Of a stretch of DNA of 64,000 nucleotides, positions 1 through 9,371 are shown piece by piece; the stretch's first letter is position 1, and each line of letters begins with the position of its first letter. The translations under genes and the position numbers were made by a program. Below the pieces are notes generated by a model. That model worked only from the letters and a program-made list of their open reading frames with translations. It did no database searches and was not told where the DNA came from. The stretch spans positions 1 to 64,000 of the forward strand of contig NZ_ABVL01000009.1 in NCBI RefSeq assembly GCF_000173075.1, read 5' to 3'. The stretch is from Chthoniobacter flavus Ellin428. Lineage in GTDB: Bacteria; Verrucomicrobiota; Verrucomicrobiia; Chthoniobacterales; Chthoniobacteraceae.

Positions 1-43
1 AGGTGGTTTCACAATAGGCGAATTGTCACGCGCTGGGCGTGGA

Positions 44-170
44 AGCTCCGCACTAAAACCCGCAGAGATCAGAGGTCCTTCGACTCCGCCCATGCTTCCC
101 CGCTTCGCTCAGGATGACGGTGTTTTATTTTCGGCCGCTTCGCGCTCACTGCGGTGATTTCGCCGCACGC
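44..170 (+). repeat. Family B dispersed repeat, copy 1
   Basis: This copy carries the core CCTTCGACTCCGCCCATG followed by a run ending CGCTCAGGATGAC. The same core recurs at 5024-5120 and 21302-21404 (opposite strand) and at 5152-5250 and 21547-21665 (same strand). The flanking text (GCTCCGCAC, then CTTCGCGCTCACTG) is also shared with the 21.5 kb copy. The rest of 1-387 holds no convincing gene; the 65-codon ORF at 114-311 lies largely inside this repeat and its shared flank. Confidence 0.7.
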
Positions 171-387
171 GTACGAGAGCGGAGAGCCCCAAAAAGCCCA
201 TCGGCTCGCGCCGCCGGAAAGCGTCAATCGCTTTATTCCGAGAAGCGCTATTTTATCTTACGCGCGAAGCGGCGATCGACGCCCTGGCATCACGCGCGGA
301 TGACTAATTAGCGGGCGAATTCCGATAACCTGGTTCATTTGATCCGCGCGGCGGAAAACGCGCAAAAACCGGTGCTTCGATGCGTTC

Positions 388-756
388 ATGCACGAACGCA
401 TACCTACGCACGCTGCCGGTGCTAACAACTCGGCAGAGCTAACGAGGCCCAGCTTGGGGTGGCCTCACGCCAGCCTTCCGCGCACGGAATGGATTCGCCC
501 CCAGGACGTGCGCGCGACGCACGGCATGGGCCGGACGCTGGTTTATGATCTCATGCGCGCCGGGCTGATTCAGTCGGCGTGTATTCGCCGCCCGGGCAAG
601 GCCGCGGGCGTCCGGCTGGTCAATGTGGCCAGCCTCAACGCTTACATCACCTCGCAACTCACTCTCCCGCCGACAGCGTCCGGCGAGGCCAGTGCCGCGA
701 GCGAATCGCGAGGCGTCACCGAGGGGGAAATCAAAACCGGTGCCATCCATGGATAA
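388..756 (+). CDS. Helix-turn-helix DNA-binding protein (excisionase-like)
   Basis: This 122-residue protein is not matched to a named family with certainty. Its middle third (about residues 35-85) reads as a winged helix-turn-helix of the AlpA/excisionase type: a W-I-R-P-Q-D-V start, a recognition-helix-like stretch around LVYDLMRAG, and a short basic wing before a final helix. The tail is low-complexity. It overlaps the next gene by 8 bp, so the two are probably translationally coupled. A regulatory or excision role in the accessory module that follows is an inference from context. Confidence 0.6.
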   Translation: MHERIPTHAAGANNSAELTRPSLGWPHASLPRTEWIRPQDVRATHGMGRTLVYDLMRAGLIQSACIRRPGKAAGVRLVNVASLNAYITSQLTLPPTASGEASAASESRGVTEGEIKTGAIHG

Positions 757-1654
757 GCTGACCGACCATCCGCTGGCCGAGCTCTTCCCGCTCATGCCGG
801 AACAAGACCTGAAGGACCTGGCCAACGACATCCAGACGTCGGGGCTCAAGGCTCCCATCACGATTCACGAGGGGATGATCCTCGACGGCCGCAACCGTTA
901 CCGCGCCTGCGCGGTCGCCGGGGTCGAGCCGCGCACCCGCCAGTTTCCGCAAGGGGAAGACGCCCTGGCGTTCGTCCTCTCGGTGAACTTGCATCGGCGT
1001 CACCTGACGGAAAGTCAGCGGGCCATGGTGGCGGCGAAGATCGCCCGGTTGCCTCGTGGTAGAACCGAAAAAATCAAAGAGGCAAATTTGCCTATTTGCC
1101 CCACCATCGCCGAGGCGGCGCAGCGACTGGCCGTTTCTCCGCGTCTCGTCCGGCAGGCCAGGGCGGTACTCGCGAGCGGAACAGAAACCAAGGCGGTCGA
1201 GAAGGGCGCGAAGACGGTCAATGCCGCGGCCAAAGAAGTGAAAGCCGCCAAGGCCGCGAAAGCCGCCAGGGCAACGAAGACCGCCAACGAGGTCCATCGC
1301 GATGCCACGGGTTACGCCATCCCCGAGGAAATCCTCGCGCTCTGGCAGCGGAAACCCGAGGTCGACCAGTTGCTCAAACTCGTCTCGCAGGCCCGCGTGG
1401 CCGCGAAATCCGCGCACGAGCAGGACGACATTCTCTTCGCTCCGTCCAACCTCAATTCCGTCATCGGCAAGCTGAATGAAGCTTACTCGATCCTCTCGAA
1501 CAGCGTGCCCTTCGCGGTGTGTCCCACCTGCCAGGGTTATGGCCGCACGCAGTGCCTCTCCTGCAAGGGGCGCGGCATCGTCGGCAAATTCTTTTACGAC
1601 ACCTGTGTCCCCGCGGAGCTCAAGGCGGTCCGCAACAGCGCCTGCGTCCAATGA
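749..1654 (+). CDS. ParB-like nuclease-domain protein with C-terminal zinc ribbon
   Basis: The protein has 301 residues from the ATG at 749, chosen because it begins the recognisable ParB/Srx fold and overlaps the upstream stop; a longer ORF reads back to 623 without family sequence. Residues 1-100 form the ParB N-terminal domain, with the substrate-loop motif GRNRYRA at 47-53 and the conserved N-LHRRHL-TESQRA helix start. An HTH-like segment (LAVSPRLVRQA) follows, then a Lys/Ala-rich linker. Near the end two CxxC pairs with Gly spacing (CPTCQGYG, CLSCKGRG) resemble a DnaJ-type zinc finger. ParB-type folds act in segregation or as phage nucleases. Here it is coupled (ATGA overlap) to a helicase, suggesting replication or partition of a mobile element. 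Confidence 0.75.
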   Translation: MDKLTDHPLAELFPLMPEQDLKDLANDIQTSGLKAPITIHEGMILDGRNRYRACAVAGVEPRTRQFPQGEDALAFVLSVNLHRRHLTESQRAMVAAKIARLPRGRTEKIKEANLPICPTIAEAAQRLAVSPRLVRQARAVLASGTETKAVEKGAKTVNAAAKEVKAAKAAKAARATKTANEVHRDATGYAIPEEILALWQRKPEVDQLLKLVSQARVAAKSAHEQDDILFAPSNLNSVIGKLNEAYSILSNSVPFAVCPTCQGYGRTQCLSCKGRGIVGKFFYDTCVPAELKAVRNSACVQ

Positions 1655-3369
1655 GCACCTTCACCCTGCGGGATTATCAGGCCGCGGCGGCCGACGCCGT
1701 GGAGGAAAAGTGGAAGAAGCACCAGTCGACGCTTTGCGTGTTGCCCACCGGCTGCGGCAAGACCGTGCTCTTCGCGGAGATCATCCGTCGCCGGCAACCG
1801 GGCCGCGCGTTGGTCATCGCCCACCGCGAGGAATTGATCGTCCAGGCGGTCAAGAAAATCGAGGCGGTCACCGGGCTGGAGGCCGAGGTCGAGATGGCGG
1901 AGCAGGTCGCCTCGAACAGCCTCTTTCACAAGACGCCCGTCGTGGTGGCCAGTATCCAGACGCTGGTCAGCGGCGGCAATCGGCGGCGCATGGAACGTTT
2001 CCGGCCGGAAGACTTCGACACCATCGTGGTCGATGAATTTCATCACGCCACCGCGGCCAGTTATCGCGCAGTGCTCGAATACTTCCTGCGCAACGAGAAA
2101 GCCAAGCTGCTCGGCGTGACCGCCACGCCGGATCGCGCGGACCAGGCGGCGCTCGGGCTGGTCTGCGAGTCGGTGGCCTTCGACTACGAGGTGCGCGCCG
2201 CGATTGACGATGGCTGGCTGGTCCCGGTGGAGCAGCAGATGGTGACCATCGACGGCCTCGACTACAGCCAGATCCACACGACCGCGGGCGACCTGAACAG
2301 CGCCGAGCTGGCGAGCGTGATGGAACAGGAACGCGTGATGCACGGCACGTGCGCCGCGACCATCGAGATCGCCGGCAGCCGCCAGACGATCCTCTTCACC
2401 TCGAGCGTCAAACAGGCCGAGATGGCTTGTAACATCCTCAACCGGCACCGGGCCGGCATCGCGCAATTTGTCTGCGGCGCGACGGACCGGGAGGAGCGGC
2501 GCAAGATCATGCGCCGCGTGCTCGATGGCTCGACGCAGATCCTCTGCAACGTCGGCGTGGCCACCGAGGGATTCGACGCGCCCGGCGTGGAAGTGATCGT
2601 CATGGGCCGCCCGACGAAGAGCCGCGCGCTCTACGCGCAGATGGCCGGCCGCGCCACCCGTCCGCTGCCCGGCGTGGTCGATGGCCCGGCGACGCCCGCG
2701 GAGCGCCGGGCGGCCATCGCCGCCAGTGCGAAGAAAGCCTGCCTGCTGGTCGACTTCGTCGGCAATAGCGGGCGGCACAAGCTCATGACCGCGACGGATA
2801 TCCTCGGCGGCGATTACAGCGAGGAAGTGAAAGACCTGGCGCTGCTCGCCCTGCACAAGGCGAAGGCCCCGCGCAACGTCTGCGACGTGCTCGCCGAGAA
2901 GGAACAGCTCGTGGCCCAGCGCAAGGAGGAGGCCGAGCGCCGGCGCCGGGAGGAAGAGGAGCGGCGGCGCCGGCTGGTCGTGGGCGCGCGGTTCACCGCG
3001 AGAAAGGTGGATCCCTTCGATGCCTTCGATGTGCAGCCGGTGCTCGAGGAGTCCGACCGGTCGGGCAAGGAGTTATCGCCGAAGCAGCGGGCCCTGCTCA
3101 TCAATAAGATCGGGATCGATCCCGACACCCTGAGTTATGCCAATGCCCGGAAGTTAATCGACGCCCAATTCTATCGTTGGAACAACCATCTCTGCTCGCT
3201 GAAGCAAGCGACGGTGTTGAAGCGCTACGGGTTTGAAACGGGAAGCATGAGCTTTGACCGCGCCGCGCAACTCATCACCGCCATCCAGGCGAACCACTGG
3301 AAGTTACCGCCGGGATTGTCCCCGATAACTCAGGACCACTGCGAAAACTCAACCTCAATAAGGCAATGA
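1651..3369 (+). CDS. DEAD/DEAH-box superfamily 2 helicase (phage/element type)
   Basis: A 572-residue ATP-dependent helicase of the UvrB/Res-like SF2 group. The ATG at 1651 overlaps the preceding stop (ATGA). Motif I is LPTGCGKT at 31-38, motif II is DEFH at 128-131, motif III resembles TATP in GVTATPD, and motif VI is QMAGRATRP. A highly charged Arg/Glu coiled-coil follows the second RecA-like domain. The C-terminal 90 residues (SPKQRALL... and a Lys-rich helix) match the tail often seen on phage-encoded helicases. With a ParB-like protein before it and a TOPRIM primase after it, a role in replicating a mobile element is likely. The substrate is unknown. Confidence 0.85.
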   Translation: MSTFTLRDYQAAAADAVEEKWKKHQSTLCVLPTGCGKTVLFAEIIRRRQPGRALVIAHREELIVQAVKKIEAVTGLEAEVEMAEQVASNSLFHKTPVVVASIQTLVSGGNRRRMERFRPEDFDTIVVDEFHHATAASYRAVLEYFLRNEKAKLLGVTATPDRADQAALGLVCESVAFDYEVRAAIDDGWLVPVEQQMVTIDGLDYSQIHTTAGDLNSAELASVMEQERVMHGTCAATIEIAGSRQTILFTSSVKQAEMACNILNRHRAGIAQFVCGATDREERRKIMRRVLDGSTQILCNVGVATEGFDAPGVEVIVMGRPTKSRALYAQMAGRATRPLPGVVDGPATPAERRAAIAASAKKACLLVDFVGNSGRHKLMTATDILGGDYSEEVKDLALLALHKAKAPRNVCDVLAEKEQLVAQRKEEAERRRREEEERRRRLVVGARFTARKVDPFDAFDVQPVLEESDRSGKELSPKQRALLINKIGIDPDTLSYANARKLIDAQFYRWNNHLCSLKQATVLKRYGFETGSMSFDRAAQLITAIQANHWKLPPGLSPITQDHCENSTSIRQ

Positions 3370-3630
3370 ATGGCCACAAAGAGGCACAAAAAGCACAAAA
3401 GCAGGTCTTTGAGACTGTGAAAAAGTGCCCGCGAATTACGCGAATGACACAAATGGGCGTACTTTTCATTCGCGTCATCTGTGTGATTCGCGGGCCAAAT
3501 AATCTCGCTGCCGCTTTATTTCAAAGTCTCTTTGCGGAAGACGGCAGTTTCACCCGCCGGATATCGACGAGCGCCACCACTTGCCCGAGGAACATTTTTT
3601 TGTGCCTCTTGGGCCTTTTTGTGGCCATTC
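3368..3630. repeat. Composite inverted repeat inserted between helicase and primase genes
   Basis: The left arm (about 3368-3400, GAATGGCCACAAA then AGGCACAAAA) and right arm (about 3594-3630) are inverted copies of each other. They enclose a complete family A element (3411-3530). The left arm starts on the helicase stop codon, so the insertion separates two genes that are otherwise tightly packed. No ORF inside looks real. Confidence 0.65.
3411..3530. repeat. Family A palindromic repeat, copy 1
   Basis: The copy is bounded by GAGACTGTGA on the left and the inverted form TCAAAGTCTC on the right. Inside are two long inverted arms built on GCCCGCGAATTACGCGAATG and its complement. Related copies lie at 10300-10415, 10463-10578, 10626-10744, 12568-12687, about 13083-13165 and 25017-25105. 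The size (about 120 bp) and lack of coding content suit a REP/MITE-like non-autonomous element. Confidence 0.8.
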
Positions 3631-3658
3631 CCCGTCCCGCTTTCCGGCCGACTCCGCT

Positions 3659-4480
3659 ATGATCCCGCATGATCGATGGCAGCGCGTTTCCCGCCGGGAG
3701 CCGTGCGGTATTTGCCGGAAGCCGGACTGGTGTTGCCGGGGCGGAAAAGGCTGGTGTTGCATGCGGGTGGAAAGCCCGCGTCCGCTGAAGAACGGTGGCT
3801 GGTTCCATTCCTTCGACGGCGAAGCCCCGATGTTACCGCCGCCTCTGCCCAAACCGCAGCCGCCGCCGCCGGACATGGGAGTGATCATGCAACGCTATTG
3901 GAAGGCGGCGCACCCGGGACTGGAGCAGGAGGCGGAACTGCTGGGCGTGTCTGCCCAGTCGTTGCGCTGGCTGGGCGCGGCCTATGCCGAGGAGCGGAAG
4001 GCCCTGGCCATCCCGATGTATGACGGCACCAGTTACAACGCCGCGCATCCCATCGGCATCCGCCTGCGCTCCCGCGACGGCAGGAAGTTCGCGGTCACCG
4101 GCTCCAAGGCGGGGGTCTTCTATCCGTACGGGGCGTATCACGCCATCGTGCCGAATCAGCGGCTGCTGATCTGTGAAGGGCCGTCGGACAGCGCGGCGGC
4201 GCTGGACCTGGGTTTCTTCCCGGTCGGCCGCGCGTCCTGCCGCGGCGGGACGGAGATCATCCTGAATATCATCGGGCAACTCTGGCCGGACGAAGTGATC
4301 GTGGTGACGGACAATGACGGACCGGGAGTGGGCGGAGCGCGCGCCTTACTGGAAGTCATTCCCCGGCCGGCCAAGTTATTCGTCCCGCCGACGAAAGACC
4401 TCCGTGGCTTCCTCCGGGCGGGTGGAAGTCATGAGTTATTGGATTCCATGGTGAAAAACTTACTCTGGTACAAGAAATAA
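3659..4480 (+). CDS. TOPRIM-domain primase-like protein
   Basis: The protein has 273 residues; the ATG at 3659 was chosen because upstream codons lie in repeat DNA. Residues 16-34 hold a Cys-rich knuckle (CGICRKPDWCC...WCC) like the CHC2-type zinc finger of DnaG primases. A TOPRIM domain follows: LLICEGPSD carries the conserved Glu (173) and VIVVTDNDGPG carries the DxD (218-220) that bind magnesium. The family makes or reorganises nucleic-acid ends; the zinc knuckle plus TOPRIM favours a phage- or plasmid-type primase. It is co-directional with the helicase 289 bp upstream and ends the accessory module. Confidence 0.75.
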   Translation: MIPHDRWQRVSRREPCGICRKPDWCCRGGKGWCCMRVESPRPLKNGGWFHSFDGEAPMLPPPLPKPQPPPPDMGVIMQRYWKAAHPGLEQEAELLGVSAQSLRWLGAAYAEERKALAIPMYDGTSYNAAHPIGIRLRSRDGRKFAVTGSKAGVFYPYGAYHAIVPNQRLLICEGPSDSAAALDLGFFPVGRASCRGGTEIILNIIGQLWPDEVIVVTDNDGPGVGGARALLEVIPRPAKLFVPPTKDLRGFLRAGGSHELLDSMVKNLLWYKK

Positions 4481-4676
4481 GTCTTTACATCATAAGTGGG
4501 GGCCTATATATACTGGGTCAGGGATTGAATGCAGGGGTTTTCTTTGCTGCTGGGTGCGGTCTTCGATGGGGCTTGGTGAGTGGATCGGTGTTAGCTTTGA
4601 AGGGGAGTTACCCTTTCTCTTGCCCCCCTTCTTGTTTCTCCAGGTTACCGGCAACTTCCCATGCTTGGGTCCGGCC

Positions 4677-5003
4677 TCTTTGCTGCCGCACTATCCCTCC
4701 CCGCGGTCATTCTGAGCGGAGCGCCCCGGAGGGCGAAGGCGGCGGGGCGCGCAGTCGAAAGCCGAGTCCGCGAGACGCCTATGGGACTGCGGGGCAAACC
4801 CCGTCGCTTTACCAGCGATCATCGCTGGTTATTCGGTCCGGTTTACCCCGCAGTCCCATGGGCGTCTCGCTGGTTGTTCGGCCGGGTTTGCCCCACAGTC
4901 CCATAGGCGTCTCGCGGACTCGGCTTTCGACTGCGTTCCGGTCGTTACACTCCCTCCACTCCGCTCAGAATGACCGCGAGGAGGGATAGTGCTGCAGCAA
5001 TAA
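4677..5003. repeat. Large inverted repeat with about 120-bp arms
   Basis: The arms are roughly 4677-4801 and 4884-5003. The inner 51 bp of each (4751-4801 and 4884-4934) are complementary with one mismatch. The outer parts pair through GGTCATTCTGAGCGGA and its complement. A third partial copy of the arm lies in the loop at about 4840-4870. The transcript or single strand could fold into a long hairpin. Confidence 0.8.
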
Positions 5004-5023
5004 GCGTGTGGCAGGAAATGCGC

Positions 5024-5250
5024 GAAGCGCTCCCCCAAAAAATGTCATCCTGAGCGTAGCGGGGAATCATGGGCGGAGTCGAAGGACCTCCAATTTCTGC
5101 GGGTTCTCGTGCGGAGCCTTCACGCCATGCGCGTGGCCGCGCGTCAATTGAAGAAGCTCCGCACAAAAACCCTCGGAAGTCAGAGGTCCTTCGGCTCCGC
5201 CCATGCTTCCCCGCTCCGCTCAGGATGACATGTTTTTTTCGGGGCGCTTC
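5024..5250. repeat. Family B repeats, copies 2 and 3, in inverted orientation
   Basis: The copy at 5024-5120 reads GTCATCCTGAGC... to GGCGGAGTCGAAGGACC, the complement of the 5152-5250 copy. The pair forms a composite inverted unit like the one at 21302-21665. Confidence 0.7.
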
Positions 5251-5331
5251 GCGCTACCGGGGACGCCCGCTAGTGTTTGAGCCGCCCCCGCCCAGAATAA
5301 CCGCGAGGGGAGCGGCTATCTATCCCCCCTC

Positions 5332-6823
5332 TCACAACTTCGGAATATGATTGAGCGTGTAGTACGCATCCGCGTGATCAAGCTGCGCGCCGCCGGCCGA
5401 GCGCACCCCATTGCAATGCAACTCGTGCACATACAGCTCGCGCCGGCCTTCGACCTTCAAGTGCACTCGCAGCCGATCGCTGCTCACCGTGGCGCTGGTG
5501 ATGGCATTCACTTGCGTCTGGATTTCATCACTGCCGTACGCCCCGGAATAGAGGTAAGTGTGAATTCGTCATCGAGTACGACGCCGGATTCCCCGCGGTC
5601 GCGGCATCGACCGGCAGGGTGAAGACCAGCTCAAACCCATCCGGTACCGCGTGCATCTCGCGGATGGCAAAGGGCATCGTCCCATTCCACCGCACCCGCT
5701 GCAGGCCATAGGATTTCGTGCCGAGCGACGACCACCCACGGCTGGTCATGCCCGCGAAGAGACTGCCATCCGGCGCAAAAAGCAGCCGCACAATCCCGGA
5801 GGCGAAGCCGCTGAGAAACGGAAACGCCGCGCCCTGGTATTCGCCGCCGACCTTTTCCATGAAGACGCGGCTGACCTTCGCATCGGTGAATTCCGCGACC
5901 ATCATCTGGCCATCGAACGGCCCGAACTTCCCGCCCGCATTGCACACCGCGAGATCGGTCCCGCTGCGTCCCATCTTCACGTACGGCAGCCAGACCGCCG
6001 GCACGCGCATTTCCGGCAACGCGCGCACCGCCTCGGGATACGGCACTTTCTCCGGTACCTTCGCCGAGAGCTTGAGCGGCGAGTTCGGCAGATTCTCCGA
6101 CGCAATCCCCTCGGGGTTCAGGAAAAACGCGCCCCTGCGCAGATGATAGATCGGCGTGGCCGGCACCCAGGTCCCCTGCTGATCCACGCAAAACATATCG
6201 CCCGCGAGATTGGCCCCGAGGCCGCACGGCGAGCGCATCCCCGCGCACATCGGCTGGAAGTGGCCGTCGTAACCGATCGTGCCGGTCCAGCCGCGCCAGG
6301 GCGCCTTGTTATCGGAATGGTCGCCCATGTCGACATTCAGCGAGACCCAGAGATTCCCCTGCCCATCGCGCCGCGGACCGTAAGCGTAACCATGATACGC
6401 GCCGGAGACGTTCCACCCGTTGCCCGCGGTGAGATATTCGTCGGCCACGCCGTCGCCATCGGTGTCGCGCAGGCGCGTCATTTCCGTGCGCTGCATGACG
6501 AGCAGGCTATCGCCATCCCACAACGCGCCGAGCGGTTCATGCAGGCCCGAGGCGAAGAGCTGATACTTCACCTGGTCCGGCGCGCCGAGCACGCCATCGA
6601 GCATCCAGACCTCGCCCTTGCGAATCGCCACGGCCAGTTTGCCCTGCGGCGTCCAATCCATCCCGCTGACCTCGAGCGGAATTCCTTCGCTCGGTTTCCA
6701 TTCTTTGCTCCGCGAGGCCGAAGGCGAATTCGCGGTGAGGATATCGACGATCTCGTAGGGCTCCGCCGCCCCGGCGACAGCAGCGGAAGCGAGCAGGGTG
6801 AGAGCCAGGAAGGACGCTTTCAT
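5332..6823 (-). CDS. Secreted beta-propeller protein of PVC type, frameshifted near the 3' end
   Basis: The ATG at 6823 overlaps the stop of the upstream cytochrome gene (ATGA) and starts a clean signal peptide (MKASFLALTLLASAAVAGA). The mature part shows NHL/sorbosone-dehydrogenase-like propeller repeats (DGDGVADEY, DGQGNLWVS, FAPDGSLFAG), as in large secreted proteins of planctomycetes and verrucomicrobia. The frame ends prematurely at 5528. Moving one base near 5561-5570 continues into a family-like C-terminus (YLYSGAYGSDEI ... DAYYTLNHIPKL) that stops at 5332. No haem motif is present. It is probably periplasmic and partners the adjacent multi-haem cytochrome; the substrate is unknown. 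Confidence 0.7.
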
Positions 6824-8922
6824 TTCCACAAATAGGTAAAGCTGCGATGGCCGGGCGCGCTCCCGGGATCCTCGGTGACGCTGACGCCGGCGGGATGCGT
6901 GATCGCCGGCGCATTCCGCGCCGCGGCATTCCAGGTGAGGGTGCGATGCAGGCCATTCGGGACGCCCTCGAAACGCTCTGCGAAAGCCACGCCATCGATC
7001 GCATAGAGGAACGTCGGCACGCCCTGCTTATCGAGCCGGTATCCGCCAAAGCGCAACTGCGGCGGCGCGGCCGCCGGCGCCGGCCAGGAGACGATGGCTT
7101 CGCCCGGCGGCTTCTCAAACGGCGCAAAGCGCGAGAACCAGGTGTTGTAGGCGTCGAAGAATTTGCCCTTCCAGGCCAGCGCCGGCCGCGCGTTCTGGCC
7201 ATCGTAAGCGAGATGCACGCCGGTGGGAAAACCGACGAGGATGGCGTGCGTGCCGACGCCTTCCATAAAGGTGCGCTGCACGATCGGGCGATCCTTCGGG
7301 ATGAGCTCAAACTGGCCGCCGCCTTTCGGCGGAAAACCTTCCGGCTCCCCGTTCGCGCTGGCGGCGAAGGCGTAGATGGAGGCGATCTGCCGGTCGGTGT
7401 CGCCGCCGAGGATTTCGCGATTCGAGGCCTTGCCTTCCGGCCAGAAGGACGGCATGAGCGTGCCCGGCCGATAGGCCGCGGGATTGATGAGATATTCCTT
7501 CAACCAGGCCGGCTGGATGCGCTGGCCCAGATTGCTCAAGTCGAGCGCCTGAATGCCGAGCGACGCGTGCTCGCCGAAGCGATGACACGTGATGCAGCCG
7601 ATGCCGCCTTGCGTGCCCATGAGCTTGCGCCCGGCGGTGTCGTCGCCACCGGTCAGCGCGCTTTCTTTCCGCGCATCGGTCGCGGTCAACATCGCGCCCA
7701 GCTTCTGCGTCGCGACGCCGAAGATCGGCATCTTCGTTTGCAAGTAAGGCCGCACCCGATATTCGCCAGTGAGCACTTTCTGCAGCCACTCCGGCTGCAG
7801 CTTGCGCCCGATGCCGGTGAGCGGTGGCGGATACCGGCCGACGTCGCCGAGATTGTGATCGCCGAGGAAGTAAGCCTTGCGCGCGGCATCCGGCCCGCCG
7901 CGGCCGTCGCGCTCGTGGCAGGCGAGACAGTTGAGCGCTTCGAGCGTCAGATCGGTGAGTTGTTTTAGCGATGCCGGCTGCTCACGCTTCGCCAGGAAGA
8001 GTTGCAGCGCGGCCCGCTGCGGGCCGCTCAATGCATAGTGCGGCACTCCGGAGGCCGCTTGCGGCGCGAGGCAACCGCCTTCGTGCTGCGTCAGCGCGAC
8101 CGGTTTCGCCGTCACGTCCTGCGGCAATTGGTGGCAGGCCGCGCAACGAGCCGCGGCCACGATGGCCCGCCCGCGTTCCGCCAGTGCCGGGTCCGCTTTG
8201 AAGGGCGGGAGCCCCGGCGCGGATTTCCCTTCGCTCGATTCGTAATGCAGCAGATAGCCGGCAATGTCCACGGCGTCATCCAGCTCCATGGCGGTCTTCG
8301 GCATGCGCCCATCCGGACGGACCTTGAGCGGGTCGTTGATGAATGCGGCCAGCGTGGCCAGCGACCATTTTTCGCCAAGGTTGGCAAAGCCGATCGAGCG
8401 ATAGGTAAACTCCGCCGCCTTGGGCATTCCTTCCGGCGGCGTGTAATCCGCCTGCGGCGCATGACAGGCCACGCAGCCGAAGGTGTGAAAGAGCTCCCCA
8501 CCCCGCCCCGCATTCACGTGCCCGAGCGGCTTCGGCTTTGTCTTCGATGGCGAGGCTGGCTGCAGCGAGTCGAGATAGTGGACCACCGCCTCGATGTCCT
8601 CCGGTTTGTCCGCGGAAAGAATCTGCGGCATCGTCGAGCCGGCATGGGCCGCTGAGGGATTCGCCAGGAATTTCCGCAGCCACGCCACCTCGACCCGGCG
8701 GGTGGCGCTGCTCAGATCGGGTCCGCGGCGTGCGGGCAATCCCGTGTCACCGCCATGGCAATTGACGCAGCCGAGCTCGTTATAAAGAAGGCGCCCGCCT
8801 TCCACCGTCGGCGCATCCTGGTGAAACCGCTCGAAGCCCACCACCAGCGGCTCCGCGTGCAGAGTTGCAGCCGCCATGAGCAAGAGCACGGAAAGGAGCA
8901 CTGCTTTAGCGAGTGCGCGCAT
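6820..8922 (-). CDS. Secreted penta-haem c-type cytochrome
   Basis: The 700-residue product starts at the ATG at 8922 with a signal peptide (MRALAKAVLLSVLLLMAAATLHA). The ORF reads on to 9693, but only through tandem repeat DNA, so that extension is rejected. Five CxxCH haem-attachment motifs are visible in order: CVNCH, CVACH, CAACH, CLACH and CITCH. Each sits in a cytochrome-c-like module ending in a Met-containing loop (for example STMPQIL, GTLMPSFW). The C-terminal 200 residues lack haem motifs and look like a beta-rich domain. It is translationally coupled to the propeller gene, so the two likely form one periplasmic oxidoreductase. The substrate cannot be read from the sequence. Confidence 0.85.
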   Translation of the reverse strand: MRALAKAVLLSVLLLMAAATLHAEPLVVGFERFHQDAPTVEGGRLLYNELGCVNCHGGDTGLPARRGPDLSSATRRVEVAWLRKFLANPSAAHAGSTMPQILSADKPEDIEAVVHYLDSLQPASPSKTKPKPLGHVNAGRGGELFHTFGCVACHAPQADYTPPEGMPKAAEFTYRSIGFANLGEKWSLATLAAFINDPLKVRPDGRMPKTAMELDDAVDIAGYLLHYESSEGKSAPGLPPFKADPALAERGRAIVAAARCAACHQLPQDVTAKPVALTQHEGGCLAPQAASGVPHYALSGPQRAALQLFLAKREQPASLKQLTDLTLEALNCLACHERDGRGGPDAARKAYFLGDHNLGDVGRYPPPLTGIGRKLQPEWLQKVLTGEYRVRPYLQTKMPIFGVATQKLGAMLTATDARKESALTGGDDTAGRKLMGTQGGIGCITCHRFGEHASLGIQALDLSNLGQRIQPAWLKEYLINPAAYRPGTLMPSFWPEGKASNREILGGDTDRQIASIYAFAASANGEPEGFPPKGGGQFELIPKDRPIVQRTFMEGVGTHAILVGFPTGVHLAYDGQNARPALAWKGKFFDAYNTWFSRFAPFEKPPGEAIVSWPAPAAAPPQLRFGGYRLDKQGVPTFLYAIDGVAFAERFEGVPNGLHRTLTWNAAARNAPAITHPAGVSVTEDPGSAPGHRSFTYLWK

Positions 8923-8927
8923 GCCTT

Positions 8928-9292
8928 TATCCCGGAGGGATACCGGACCGTAGCCGGGGGTAAGCGAGTCTGCGAGCGTCACCCCCGGGAACCGCCCCTC
9001 CTTGCGATGCACCCCGGAGGCGGTGCCGGAATTTCTCGCTGACAGATGGTTCCTCCACCCCTCCGGGGTCGGAATCGTGGTGGATGGATATCCGGGGGTA
9101 AGCGAGTCTGCGAGCGTCACCCCCGGGAACCGCCTCTCCTTGCGATGCACCCCGGAGGCGGTGCCGGAATTGCTCGCTGACAGATGGCTCCTCCACCCCT
9201 CCGGGGTGGGAATCGTGGTGGATGGATATCCGGGGGTGTCGCTCGCCGAGCTCGCTCTACCCCCGGCTACGGTCCGATATCCCTTCGGGATA
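8928..9292. repeat. 365-bp element: two 138-bp tandem units between 35-bp terminal inverted repeats
   Basis: The ends (8928-8962 and 9258-9292) are inverted copies with two mismatches, built on GGACCGTAGCCGGGGGT. Inside, a unit starting CCGGGGGTAAGCGAGTC at 8954 repeats at 9092 and begins again at 9230, a period of 138 bp. The element separates the cytochrome gene from the Tat protein gene and has no start-codon-led protein of its own. Confidence 0.85.
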
Positions 9293-9371
9293 ACCTGCCG
9301 CTTCACCGCCCTTTGGATATCCATTTCCCCAATCAGACCCTTCACTGGCAGTGATCTCATCATCCCCTCCA

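Larger units (their letters stand above)
4481..5331. other. Gene-free, repeat-rich intergenic region
   Basis: No convincing gene was found. It contains a large imperfect hairpin (4677-5003) and two oppositely oriented family B repeats (5024-5120 and 5152-5250). ORFs here, such as one at 4525-4989, run through the repeat arms and have no protein-like features. Confidence 0.7.
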